Positions 33,745-43,330 are shown, numbered from the stretch's first letter. The stretch is 64,000 bases of DNA from Micrasema longulum (GCA_022494885.1 JAGVSM010003945.1:62001-126000), one strand, 5' to 3'. Notes: generated from the letters alone by a model not told the origin. Translations and numbers: made by a program.

Positions 33745-34255
33745 TTTGGTGTTCTAAGCTTTGGTAAGGTGCCAAGATTCGCATAATATAAGAGTACTGG
33801 CATTATACTTCGGTATTAAAGAGTTAAATAATCGGCATTTCGTTTTGACCGGGTATCGACTAGAGTACCAGACAACACGTATAACGTTAAAAAATGCTTC
33901 AGCAATTCCTAGGCGGGTTGCGAGCCCTTTGTGCATGCGTGCATCCTCATTTTATAACTGTCATTGAAGTCCGAGAACGGGCGCATCAGCCTCCTATAAC
34001 GAGCGTCTTGAGGATGCGGCGGTGGACCTGGCTTGGACACGTGCTGCGTATGCCCCAGGAGAACCTAAACCCAAGTTGCCTGTTCTTTAAACCTGCGGGC
34101 TCACGCCGTCCTGGAAGGCCGTCGATGGCGAACTAAGGGGCGCTGAATTTACGTGGGAGGAGGCGAAAATGCTGGCTGGCGATAGTCTCCTGGAGGCAAC
34201 TGGTGATGTCCACATGCTCCACTTAGGAGCGGACGTGGAAAAGAAGAAGAAGAAC
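33745..34255. pseudogene. RTE-like LINE (family B) with internal 5' inversion
   Basis: Plus strand 33985-34250 reads RAHQPPITSVLRMRRWTWLG, HVLRMPQENLNPSC, AGSRRPGRPSM, then in another frame FTWEEAKMLAGDSLLEATGD and an AGAAGAAGAAGAA 3' end. Minus strand 33936-33754 reads ATRLGIAEAFFNVIRVVWYS, SRYPVKTKCRLFNSLI and LILCESWHL, the part that normally lies upstream of the plus-strand part in the same ORF. The 5' piece is therefore flipped relative to the 3' piece, the structure known for twin-primed LINE insertions. Both pieces contain frame breaks. Confidence 0.8.
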
Positions 34256-35087
34256 TGCTACGAGGAGTTAGAATAAGATTCTAATAAAATCACATCAGGG
34301 GCACTGATATAATAAAATAATTTACATTTTTAAATGTTTGAACAAAACTCTGATCATTTTAATAAAACATTACCTCATTAGTGATAATTTTCTCATAAAA
34401 TCCTAAGTTGGCAAAGTTTAAACACTAAGCGTTAACTAACCACACGCATCGCCAACAGTAAAGCGACATTTTAATGTTTTTATTTCTCAACTCTTGACAC
34501 TTAAAGATGTTTCGTGTGACAGCTGGGAATTTTCAAAATAGAATACGGTTTGTTCGCAGTTCTTGCGCAACACACAATGCGCAACACACGCATTAATATG
34601 GATACTCATTCGGTATTCTGCGCACAACTCCGCTCTATGTAGCTCGTCCCTTCGCAACCAACTTTCTACAGGCTTATAGTTTGAAGTCACGATTAACGTG
34701 GTATTCTAAAAAAGCAGGCATTAATACGTTTTGATTTAACGCATTTGCGAATTTCTTTTACCAAACTAAAAGACATTTAAAAATATCAAAAAATACTTAA
34801 TGTTATATGAAACTATACTTTTACAAAAAACAGGAATAGAAAACTACGGAGAAAATGTGAAAGGAATTTATGTGACTTTCCTGAAAATGCGAATCGTTTT
34901 TTTTTTTCAAACAACACTTATTATCTTAAGGATTCTAATAAGTTTAAGTATCCTGAAAGGATTACATCAATATGCTTGAGGTATTTTATAGTCTGTATGT
35001 ATTTATTAAAAGTGTTTGTTTTTTCTTTTTTACACGGAATCAGTATTTTATATTATTTTAAGCATTTTATTTAGAGCCAAAAGCAAG
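34256..35087. other. No gene recognised
   Basis: The minus-strand frame 34690-34487 has no motif. AT-rich otherwise. Confidence 0.35.
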
Positions 35088-35288
35088 TCAAGAATTTCCA
35101 TAATTAATAAATAAATTAAAAAGAAGACGTGCCAGATGGGCACCCTGAGGTACACCCATCGCAACTATGATACTGGCAGACAAACAATTATCAATTCTTA
35201 TATTTTTCTGACTCCCACTTTTAAAATAAAATAAATAGAAAGTATATTTGAGTAATAACATAATAGCATAAATGTGTTTATCAGTCAC
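35088..35288 (-). pseudogene. LINE RT fragment (GVPQG motif)
   Basis: The minus strand reads SIIVAMGVPQGAHLARLLFN then LFIN, matching the RT motif around GVPQGS-LGPLLF-N of Jockey-like LINEs, with substitutions (A for S, AR for GP). Only about 65 codons remain, without the ADD active site. Confidence 0.65.
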
Positions 35289-36295
35289 AGGGAGAAGGTG
35301 TAGTTATCTTATATGTACGTAATAAATTATTTATTTATTTATTTATTTTTAGTTTGCAAACAGTAAAATATATTATCACAATAAATATGCAATTCATAAC
35401 ATTAAAAATAATTACACTAAACGTCTGTCACCAATTATATATTAACAGCAATAACGACAAAACAAAAATTGAAAATTCCAAATATACCAATATTTTATTT
35501 ATGATATATACGAGTATTTATGGGTGATGCAATTTATTAAAATTATATTCAAAATAGATGTAATTTATACAACTTAAAATTAAACTTAAAATCAATAATT
35601 TTTTAAAACAGTCTCGTGATGATATTTTTTTTTTCAATAATTATAATAATAGTTTTAAAACAATAAGAAAGACGAAGTAACAATAAATTATATAAAATGC
35701 ATAAGGGAATTAAATAATTCAAAATAAATGTAAGATCCACAATATCAGAGACACGATTTTAATTTTTTAGTCAAGGAATTTTATGAGTGTGGACTATCAC
35801 TAAATACATCAATATCAAAATCCAGTTCCACATTATTTTACAACATCATAATTCGAGATAAGCAGTTACAGTCCGCAATATTGCTATTGAATACTGGAAA
35901 GGAAAACGTATTGTGCATCCTTAATCGCCTGGTGGGTACATTTAAAGATACTTTATCAGGCACATCGAGTCGGCAATTTGTCTTCTCCCCTCCAACCTTT
36001 TAATATTGAAATATATTTATTGTTCCTCGTAAATTCTCAGGATTCCACCCATTTCACACTTAAATGAAAAAAAAATGCAGTATCAATATAGATTGCAATT
36101 AATAAAATAAACTAAATAAAATGAAGTATAAGTACTAGATGCAGATAAAAAAATATATTAAGTATGAGAAAAAAGTGGAAAAGGACGAAAGACGAATGTC
36201 AGTTAAACTCCCTGAACGTAAAAAAATGGACACAATTCGTGTAAAAAGCCCTCCACTCAAATCAGAATCAACGATGTCGTCACAGATCGGTATGA
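35289..36295. other. AT-rich, no gene recognised
   Basis: TTATTTATTTATTTATTTTT at about 35328 could be the 3' end of a minus-strand LINE. The plus-strand frame at 36139-36324 is low complexity. Confidence 0.35.
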
Positions 36296-36380
36296 GGTCA
36301 CCAGCACAGTTCGATCATCTGTAACATGAAGGTAATGTGATCAGTCTAACGCTTCAAGTTCCAGTCCAAGAAAAGTAGCT
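36296..36380 (-). mobile_element. SINE C body fragment
   Basis: GATCATCTGTAACATGAAGG, TGATCAGTCTAACGCTTCAA and GTTCCAGTCCAAG match the SINE C core. Confidence 0.6.
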
Positions 36381-36589
36381 TTTGACACTTTTTAGCACTT
36401 CGGCTATTTATACGCAAAAAAAATACGTCAATCGGTCGCTCCATTGCGACGTCAAAGAATAATTCAGAAATCATAATCGCACGAAGCTAATTTATATTTG
36501 AATAAAATACCGAAGTCACATTCGTCATAAAAATTCTCCTTTAAGTTAAGACGTGGGAAAACACCGCGCGTAAGAAAACATTTTGGATT

Positions 36590-36740
36590 TGGTCATGCCA
36601 TGAATTTCTCAGTCATATTCAAACCAATCCAGCACTCGTTTCTTGATTTTGTTAATATTGCTTATCTCAGCCTTACATAATGCGCGGATCTTGACATTTG
36701 TATACCAATCATACACAGTTTTAACACGCGATGCAACTGA
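36590..36740 (-). pseudogene. RTE-like LINE (family A) small fragment
   Basis: The minus strand encodes KTVYDWYTNVKIRALCKAEI, SNINKIKKRVL and DWFEYD, equivalent to the YDR-TN-EIR...KIKKGSLRWFGH stretch of the 50757-51402 copy. Confidence 0.7.
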
Positions 36741-37139
36741 ACTTTAGATCCGTTGAAAGGTCTGAATGTCCAATAGCTATTTTCCAAATATCTGCCCCAC
36801 GACACGAAGCGTCGTTTTTGTCACTAGACATGTCGTTGGTAGTTTTTCGTAACCAGATACCAGATGTAGCGACACAAAGCAGCTCTGCACCGGTGAGGAG
36901 AGTGAGGCCCAACGCGAAGTATAATACTATAATATATATGTTCTGCTTACCTAACCTAACCTACCTTGTACGGTTCTAAAGTCAAAGGTTGAGTTAGGTG
37001 GCGTAACCATATTATCCACTTATCTTCAACGCCAACTTGTAAAACAATGAGTGTTAAATAATCATTTCTGTTTAATTTATTTAGGCCTTGACTGATCAAG
37101 TACCACGATATTAAAAATATATATAAATTATCATAGAAC
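36741..37139. other. No gene recognised
   Basis: 36730-36910 is moderately GC-rich with open frames on both strands but no motif. CCTAACCTAACCTACC at 36950 contains two TTAGG-type units only. Confidence 0.35.
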
Positions 37140-37350
37140 AATTCGATATATTTTTGTAAAACAATAACAATAAAAATACGTATAAAGTTTTTTTCCATTT
37201 TCATTTATAAATGTTAACAGTGACCGGGTTTTGAGTTTTGACAGTGAGCAGTCTGACGATGTCGGTCACGACAAAACCCGGTCACTGGTAAAAATTGTAA
37301 ATAAAATTTGAATAAAACTATATACGTATTGTTATTACTATAATTGAAAT
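37140..37350. mobile_element. Short element with head-to-head hammerhead-bearing ends
   Basis: CAGTGACCGGGTTTTG (37218-37233) and its exact complement (37272-37287) are the inner parts of two inverted arms. Outward both continue with similar sequence (ACTTTATACGTATT on the minus strand, ACTATATACGTATT on the plus strand). Right-hand sequence through GAAATGCAGTTCCACCA is shared with 59930-60090 (-). No coding capacity. Confidence 0.75.
37249..37287 (+). ncRNA. Hammerhead-like motif with one core substitution
   Basis: Helix I CAGT (37249-37252) pairs ACTG (37284-37287). Box CTGACGA is at 37253-37259, extra T at 37260, helix II GTCG/CGAC (37261-37264 with 37269-37272), then AAAA where GAAA is expected (G12 to A at 37273). 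Then come ACCCGGT as short helix III and C at 37283 as cleavage base. The altered G would be expected to block activity. Confidence 0.5.
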
Positions 37351-37679
37351 GCAGTTCCACCAAAAAAATTCAGTGGAAAAACTCAATCGATTAACATTAT
37401 TTTTATTATGAAATTTAAAGCATAATGTCCCTTTCTAAGTTCGAGATTTTGACATTTTTTTGGAAGGCACAGCGATTTTTAATATTTTCATAAGTAAATT
37501 GAAAAAATGAGGATAACAATATATTCAAACTGTAATAAAAATGTGTATATTAATATACCTAGATAATAAAGTAAAAAATATCATGTCAATTAATGAAAAA
37601 TACTTTTTTTTCATAAAAGTAGCTAATAACAATTAGAATTTTAATAAATTAAAAACATTTTTGATTTAATTAATCCAAG
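37351..37679. other. AT-rich, no feature
   Basis: No signal recognised. Confidence 0.35.
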
Positions 37680-37691
37680 AAGAAGTATAAT
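37680..37691. repeat. Left target-site duplication of the Penelope-like pair
   Basis: AAGAAGTATAAT, identical to 40593-40604 at the other end of the composite. Confidence 0.8.
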
Positions 37692-37724
37692 TAAACTTCT
37701 TAGATTTTCACGGCCGTTAAGATG
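37692..37724 (-). mobile_element. One-sided 33-bp terminal extension of the Penelope-like element
   Basis: These 33 bases lie between the left target duplication and the point where the inverted arms begin, and have no counterpart at the right end. A 30-40 bp one-sided extension is a known feature of Penelope-like insertions. Confidence 0.65.
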
Positions 37725-37773
37725 CACAATAAGTTTTTCTGGGTTATTATGCCGTCTGTCGTTCGTACTCTCT

Positions 37774-37814
37774 ACCGACGTTTCGGATCGCGTTACAGCG
37801 TCCATCATCAGGGT
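37774..37814 (-). ncRNA. Hammerhead-ribozyme-like motif in left PLE arm
   Basis: Mirror copy of the motif at 40502-40542: box CTGATGA on the minus strand (37811-37805), bulged helix II, GAAACGTC, with helix I ACC/GGT. It is identical in sequence to the right-arm copy over the motif. Confidence 0.65.
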
Positions 37815-37960
37815 TGATGTTATTTATGTATGAATATGTGTTACGTTAGGTACTTAGAATTTTTACCGTGTCGTAGTCGTTTTTGTGTGATGTTATGTAT
37901 TTGGGACTTGTACCGTGTCGTAGTTGTTTAGATTAATGTGTACCATTATGTACTTGGGAT

Positions 37961-39286
37961 CTATACCGTATCACAAATCTGTGTTACATTGCAATCTTTA
38001 TGCGATTTCTTTATGACTGGGTACCAGGATGTTTTTAATCGCATACCATCATCTCTGTTTATGTTGTCGGGATGTTTGTAAATCTCAATTGCTTCTTTTA
38101 CTAGTCGTGTTTGGTGGTTCTTTGGCCTCCCTAAGATTATCGGCTCAAAGGAAAACTTATGCCCCGTTTCTATGTGGTGCTCAGCCAAGGCCGATTTTTC
38201 GGGGTAGCCGAGCCTGCGTGCACTCATGTGCTCCTTTACTCTCTTTGTTATATTTCTGGCAGTCTGCCCGATGTAAACCTTAGGGCAGTTTTTACAATCC
38301 AGTTTGCAAATGCCGTCGGTTTCGAGAGGATCCCGGTCCTTTGCTGATTTAAGAAAATCTCTTATTTTTGCCGACGTGCCGAACACAGTTTTAATCTGGT
38401 GTTTTTTAAGGATTTTGGAAATTCTATCCGTAATATTCTTTACATATGGCAAACAAGCTATCCCTTTATAGTCATCGTTATTGCTGTCATACGTCTTGTT
38501 TGTGTTTGATATAGAAGCTATTCTAGCCAAAATCTCTTTCTTTTTGTATCCGTTTCCTTCCAGCGCGTTTGTTAATATGTTCAATTCAGTTTCTAAACTT
38601 GTTTCTTCACAAATACGAGTCGCCCTTCTGGCAAGTGTATTTATGAGACCCAGTTTTTGGGACGGATGATGGTGAGAGGTAGCATGAATATACCGATTAG
38701 TATGAGTCGGCTTTCTATACACTTTATGGCCCAGGCTCCCGTCTTGTTTTCTCATAATTTCGACATCAAGGAATGGAAGGACCCGTTTTTGTTCTTTTTC
38801 CATTGTAAACTGTATAGAAGGATGCAGGCTATTCAGGTGTTCTAGGAACACTTTGAGTTTATCTGATCCATGATCCCATATCACAAAAACATCATCAACG
38901 TAACGCCGCCAGACTTTGGGGACGAAGGGAGCAGTATCCAAAGCGGTAATCTCAAAGCTCTCCATGAAAAAAATCGCTATTACGAGTGAAAGTGGATTAC
39001 CCATAGCTACTCCTTCTATCTGTTTATAAATTTCCTTTTTAAAAGAGAAATATCCATTTGTCAAAACAGTATTCAAATAAGGCACACAAGTCCTTATCAA
39101 AAATCTCTCTTAAAAGGGCCATTGAATCAGTTATTGGGACATTAGTAAACAATGATACTACATCGAAACTGACAAGGATGTCTCCTTCTGAGACATTTAA
39201 TTCTTTTATTATGCTTACAAAGTGCGGTGAGTCCTTTATAAAGGACGACGTCTTTCCTGTGTGCACTTGTAAAAGGCCCGCTAGAT
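37961..39286 (-). pseudogene. Penelope-like element ORF (RT and GIY-YIG), left copy
   Basis: The minus strand starts at the junction with LAGLLQVHTGKTSSFIKDSP, then SEGDILVSFDVVSLFTNVPI (RT motif A, catalytic D). A one-base insertion in the A-run at 39063-39066 (a T-run on the coding strand) shifts the frame. The 379-codon remainder (39100-37961) has IEGVAMGNPLS (motif B, residues 28-38), RRYVDDVFVIW (motif C, YVDD at 67-70), a thumb and linker. Then comes a GIY-YIG nuclease with GIC at 263-265 (the usual Y replaced by C), the cysteine-rich CKLDCKNC, YIG at 276-278 and EHHIETGH at 307-314. It ends at DTV. PLEs with this domain order copy RNA into DNA and nick the target with GIY-YIG. The N-terminal half is missing and the frame is broken, so it is not functional. 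Confidence 0.92.
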
Positions 39287-39288
39287 AT

Positions 39289-40355
39289 TATAAACAGATA
39301 GAAGGAGTAGCTATGGGTAATCCACTTTCACCCGTAATAGCGAATTTTTTCATGGAGAGCTTTGAAATTACCGCTTTGGATACTGCTCCCTTCGTCCCCA
39401 AAGTCTGGCGGCGTTACGTTGATGATGTTTTTGTGATATGGGATCATGGATCAGATAAACTCAAAGTGTTCTAGAACACCTGAATAGCCTGCATCCTTCT
39501 ATACAGTTTACAATGGAAAAAGAACAAAAACGGGTCCTTCCATTCCTTGATGTCGAAATTATGAGAAAACAAGACGGGAGCCTGGGCCATAAAGTGTATA
39601 GAAAGCCGACTCATACTAATCGGTATCTTCATGCTACCTCTCACCATCATCCGTCCCAAAAACTGGGTCTCATAAATACACTTGCCAGAAGGGCGACTCG
39701 TATTTGTGAAGAAACAAGTTTAGAAACTGAATTGAAAATATTAACAAACGCGCTGGAAGGAAACGGATACAAAAAGAAAGAGATTTTGGCTAGAATAGCT
39801 TCTATATCAAACACAAAAAAGACGTATGACAGCAATAACGATGACTATAAAGGGATAGCTTGTTTGCCATATGTAAAGAATATTACGGATAGAATTTCCA
39901 AAATCCTTAAAAAACACCAGATTAAAACTGTGTTCGGCACGTCGGCAAAAATAAGAGATTTTCTTAAATCAGCAAAGGACCGGGATCCTCTCGAAACCGA
40001 CGGCATTTGCAAACTGGATTGTAAAAACTGCCCTAAGGTTTACATCGGGCAGACTGCCAGAAATATAACAAAGAGAGTAAAGGAGCACATGAGTGCATGC
40101 AGGCTCGGCTACCCCGAAAAATCGGCCTTGGCCGAGCACCACATAGAAACGGGGCATAAGTTTTCCTTTGAGCCGATAATCTTAGGGAGGCCAAAGAACC
40201 ACCAAACACGACTAGTAAAAGAAGCAATTGAGATTTACAAACATCCCGACAACATAAACAGAGATGATGGTATGCGATTAAAAACATCCTGGTACCCAGT
40301 CATAAAGAAATCGCATAAAGATTGCAATGTAACACAGATTTGTGATACGGTATAG
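39289..40355 (+). pseudogene. Penelope-like element ORF (RT and GIY-YIG), right copy
   Basis: Begins inside the RT at YKQIEGVAMGN, so it lacks motif A. It contains RRYVDDVFVIW and runs to a premature TAG at 39472-39474 caused by loss of one C (CTAGAA here, CCTAGAA in the left copy). The rest (39513-40355) is open and has the thumb, the GIC...YIG nuclease and the same DTV end. It differs from the left copy at only a few residues (for example P for L and N for I after MGNPLS, L for I in NRYLHA, C for R in SACRLG). Truncated and frameshifted, hence non-functional. Confidence 0.92.
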
Positions 40356-40490
40356 ATCCTAAGTACATAATGGTACACATTAATCTAAACGACTACGACA
40401 CGGTACAAGTCCCAAATACATAACATCACACAAAAACGACTACGACACGGTAAAAATTCTAAGTACCTAACGTAACACATATTCATACAC
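40340..40490 (+). repeat. Short tandem repeat (about 48 bp, three units) in the PLE 3' UTR
   Basis: GACTACGACACGGTA begins units at about 40389 and 40437. A diverged first unit (GTGATACGGTATAGATCC) overlaps the stop codon. The left arm carries the same array in inverse orientation at about 37840-37975. Confidence 0.7.
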
Positions 40491-40501
40491 AAATAACATC
40501 A

Positions 40502-40542
40502 ACCCTGATGATGGACGCTGTAACGCGATCCGAAACGTCGGT
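40502..40542 (+). ncRNA. Hammerhead-ribozyme-like motif in right PLE arm
   Basis: Helix I ACC (40502-40504) pairs GGT (40540-40542). Box CTGATGA is at 40505-40511, extra T at 40512, helix II GGA-CGC with GCG-(A)-TCC (one bulged A at 40528), GAAA at 40532-40535, palindromic ACGT helix III (40535-40538), cleavage C at 40539. Hammerheads in PLE pseudo-LTRs are established. The palindromic minimal helix III fits dimeric forms. Confidence 0.7.
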
Positions 40543-40592
40543 AGAGAGTACGAACGACACACGGCATAATAACCCAGAAAAACTTATTGTGC

Positions 40593-40604
40593 AAGAAGTA
40601 TAAT
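40593..40604. repeat. Right target-site duplication of the Penelope-like pair
   Basis: AAGAAGTATAAT, identical to 37680-37691. Confidence 0.8.
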
Positions 40605-40625
40605 ACTTAATTATTATTTTCGGGC

Positions 40626-41489
40626 GTTTTTTATTTATTTATTTATATATACGCCCAATGGGTATTATTAAGGACATATTTATACATAGAAAATTATTAT
40701 AAAGAAAAGTAGAAAGACACAATGGTATATAGTAGACTTTGTGCGGGATATAGGTGTTTATAATTTAATTTGATTCAGAAATCGTTTGAAAAAAGACAAC
40801 TTGTTATCAAAAAAACAAAACTGGTAAGTTTGTTGGCAGACCTAAGAATTTTGGGCATAGGTGAATGAAAACCATAGTTAGTTCTATGGTTATCGATATG
40901 AAAGAGTAAGTGTTGTCTGAGGTTTCTAGTTGAGATATTTAATTTTATCGAGTTCAGTAGTTCAGGCGCATCAAAGAGTGAGTTGAGAATTTTTAATAGG
41001 ACTAGAAGGTCGGATTTATTTCAACTTATTTTTATTTAAATCGATGTTGAGCTGATTCAATACGTGAACATCATAATACGGAGACCAGATAACAGATGAA
41101 TACTCTAGGTGCGGGCGAACTAGGGAACAGAAGAGAGTTTTAAGGGTATTGATATTTTTGAAGTCAGTTGTGCTTCAGTTAATAAATCGAAGGAGTTTTA
41201 AGGAATTATTGATTACATGTTCAATATGAATTGTAAAAGAAAGTTTAGTGTCAAGTATAATACCTAAATCTCGTATACTAGACACAGATGATAATATTTC
41301 ATCGTTCAGTGAGTAGTCGTATATGATTGGATTTTCCAGACGAAAAAACCTCATACCCTTCCACTTACTTAAGTTGAGATGTAGATTATTGGATAAGCAC
41401 CAGGCGCTAAAAGATAGTAAATCAGATTGTAAAAGTGAACAATCGGAAGGGCTGTGAATTTGTTTTTGGTACATAGGTGAAAAAAGTTT
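40626..41489 (-). pseudogene. Jockey-like LINE, RT C-terminal part
   Basis: The minus strand encodes QIHSPSDCSLLQSDLLSFSA, WCLSNNLHLNLSKWKGMRFF, SSVSSIRDLGIILDTKLSFT and HIEHVINNSLKLLRFIN (41474-41175). After a frame change it reads TLKTLFCSLVRPHLEYSSVI then WSPYYDVHVLNQ (to about 41040). These are the post-ADD blocks of a non-LTR RT (LNLSKC-like, LGI-LD-KLSF, LVRP-LEY-S--WSP). The 3' end at about 40630-40665 has CGCCCAATGGG and ATAAATAAATAAATA on the minus strand. It lies 20 bp from the PLE target duplication. 5'-truncated and frameshifted. Confidence 0.85.
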
Positions 41490-42012
41490 GGTAGAATCTC
41501 AGCCATGTGATTAAAGGTGAGAGGTTTTTACTTTACAAAAATCAACAGCTTGCCCACCACATACCGCATCTGAGGACATAAGTCTCCTTGGCGGTGCCAA
41601 CATACACGGAAAATTTGCCCGTTGTCAAACGAGAAAAGCTGCGCGAAGGAGCTCTCTGAAATTTGGTAGCCTTAACGTCTTTGTGCTGAAAGAAAGTAAT
41701 CCAGAAGTACATTATATGTACTTCATTGGATTGAGAAGGGAGGGAAGCGAATTCTTCACTGACTGGGATTAAATTGATTGGACATGATCAATTCGCCGAA
41801 ATGATTACAAAACTTTTTAAAAGCCTTGAAATTATTTCTGGAAGCCACCAGATCTGTATATCCGATAGGACCTATAACAGATATATACAAAAATCAACAT
41901 ATGAAAGAATTTTAGTAGAAATATTAATGTGCATACATATAAAAATTGTAGAATGTTACTTAGTGTGTAATTTAAACACCTTAACCATCCAGTGACTTGC
42001 CATAATCCCTGT
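41490..42012. mobile_element. Foldback element (family F), decayed, interrupted by family R
   Basis: 41490-41547 matches the family F interior (GAATCTCAGCCATGTGAT, GAGGTTTTTACTTTACAAAA). The interior resumes at 41886 with AAATCAACATATGAAAGAAT, GAATGTTACTTAGTGTGTAA and GACTTGCCATAATCCCTGTA. The inserted sequence is flanked by a 14-bp duplication. Confidence 0.7.
41548..41885 (-). mobile_element. Family R element with 14-bp target duplication
   Basis: The 338-bp insert is flanked by TACAAAAATCAACA at 41534-41547 and 41886-41899. It aligns as the reverse complement of 25010-25375 along its length. No coding frame is conserved. The long target duplication suggests a retrotransposed (SINE-like) origin, but no tRNA head or poly(A) is seen. 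Confidence 0.75.
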
Positions 42013-42535
42013 AAGTCACAAACAAATAATATAATCACTAGATCCTCAACACAAAGACAACTTAAACAAATACAAACTAATACCACTTTTGGAAAAAAGG
42101 ATTTTGAGCATTATTCAATTAAAATCTATAACATATTTCCACTATCTATTAAAACAATTTGTAACGAGAAAATGTTTCAAAAGGCTATAAAAAATGGATA
42201 GTGGAGCTAGGTAGAAGTAAAATGGATTGTCTCATTCGCCCAAACCAATATTGAATCAACTGCTCCACAAGTGTATTGCTTATGTTAGGTTTTTTTTATT
42301 TTCATTGTGCGTTTTTGTAATGTTAATAATATATTAACCTAGTTTTTAAAACAGTGAGAATATTTTATTAATTATTACTATTTATTAAGTCAGTCTACTT
42401 TGTTTATTCTCAAATGTAAAAAGATTTCAAAAAAGTATATTGTTAAGTGTCCTCGGCACGGGTAACCCCGGTGAGGGCACATTATTTTTATTATTGTTTA
42501 TAGTTTGTAAGAGTAAAATGTGAATAAATAAATAA
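42013..42535 (+). pseudogene. LINE C-terminal fragment with GGCACGGGTAACCCCGGTG tail
   Basis: The plus-strand frame 42000-42200 reads TNTTFGKKDFEHYSIKIYNI then FPLSIKTICN, the last motif of a CR1/Jockey-like ORF2 (F-----Y---K-YN-LP equivalent). It is followed by a 3' UTR with a CTCGGCACGGGTAACCCCGG and TGAGGGCAC stem and a GTGAATAAATAAATAAT end. No RT core. Confidence 0.6.
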
Positions 42536-43119
42536 TTTTAAAAAAGTACTTAGACTTCCATATTATTTTCTCGAAAAGGTTCACTGTTTTTCTAAATCAT
42601 CATAAACATTAGAGACTTTGAATACAAAAATTTAATTAAAAACAACTTAATAGCGTGAAATAGGCAAACAATATATAGGTACTGCGGGATATTAAATTAT
42701 TATTTTTAAATACGTACGATAAGAAAAAGACGTAAGGTTTACAATAAATATACTGTTATTTATGTATGTAATTCGTGAACACAGATAATTATACCTAAAT
42801 ATGGGCGAAAACGATAAAGAATTCTTTAGCTGCAGGCACAAAGAGCATGATCATATTTTTTTTCTCAATAAGTACCTAATAATAATATGAAGAACCATTG
42901 TAAAGCCAATAAAAAAAATATGCACTTGTTCTTTCATATACTTTTATACACATCTATTATGTACATTCTTACTGCGGAAGTTAAGTGCTACGGAAAATTG
43001 GATTAGAAATAACGTTTTCTAACACGCGATAAAAATTAAGGCATTTAATTGTACAGCGAAGACTCTCTAAAATGTATTCTATAAAAAAAAACTTCTTTAA
43101 ACGAAGTCACAAGTTCTTC
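42536..43119. other. No gene recognised
   Basis: AT-rich, no signal. Confidence 0.35.
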
Positions 43120-43330
43120 TAAATCAACCAATGATAGGGCATTATGAAAGGTTTCCGGTTTCCAGGAAGCCAACCCACCAACCAGGACAACCCACCGAAG
43201 AGAACTAGTGACGTCACGCGCGGAGTAGTTAAAAAAAATACAAAACTCCCTTAAAGTAGCGATGATAATGCATAAATGCATTAAAAATAAATTTTGGCTT
43301 ACTTTAATAGCCTATTAATAAATATAAAAA
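43120..43330 (+). repeat. Interspersed repeat carrying CRE, CCAAT and ETS-like sites (copy 2)
   Basis: CCAATGATAG, TTCCGG words, GTGACGTCACGCGCGGAGTA and AAATACAAAACTCCC occur in the same order as in the reverse complement of 2800-3010. Confidence 0.45.

Larger units (their letters stand above)
37725..40592. mobile_element. Penelope-like element pair, head-to-head (inverted arms of about 1.3 kb)
   Basis: Left arm 37725-39028 and right arm 39289-40592 are near-identical reverse complements with a few substitutions and single-base indels. The 260-bp centre belongs to the 5' part of the left copy only. Both copies are 5'-truncated with 5' ends in the middle and 3' ends outward. The composite has a 12-bp target duplication and a 33-bp extension on the left. 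This is the inverted pseudo-LTR style of organisation known for Penelope-like elements. High arm identity suggests a recent insertion. Confidence 0.9.

Noticed and set aside
36945..36965. CCTAACCTAACC as a telomeric (TTAGG)n array
   Set aside because: Only two units; a similar pair at 46.83 kb lies inside an inverted-repeat element. Not a telomere or internal telomeric tract.
39058..39474. 138-codon plus-strand frame as one protein
   Set aside because: Its first half is antisense to the left PLE copy; only the part from 39289 onward is real PLE coding sequence.
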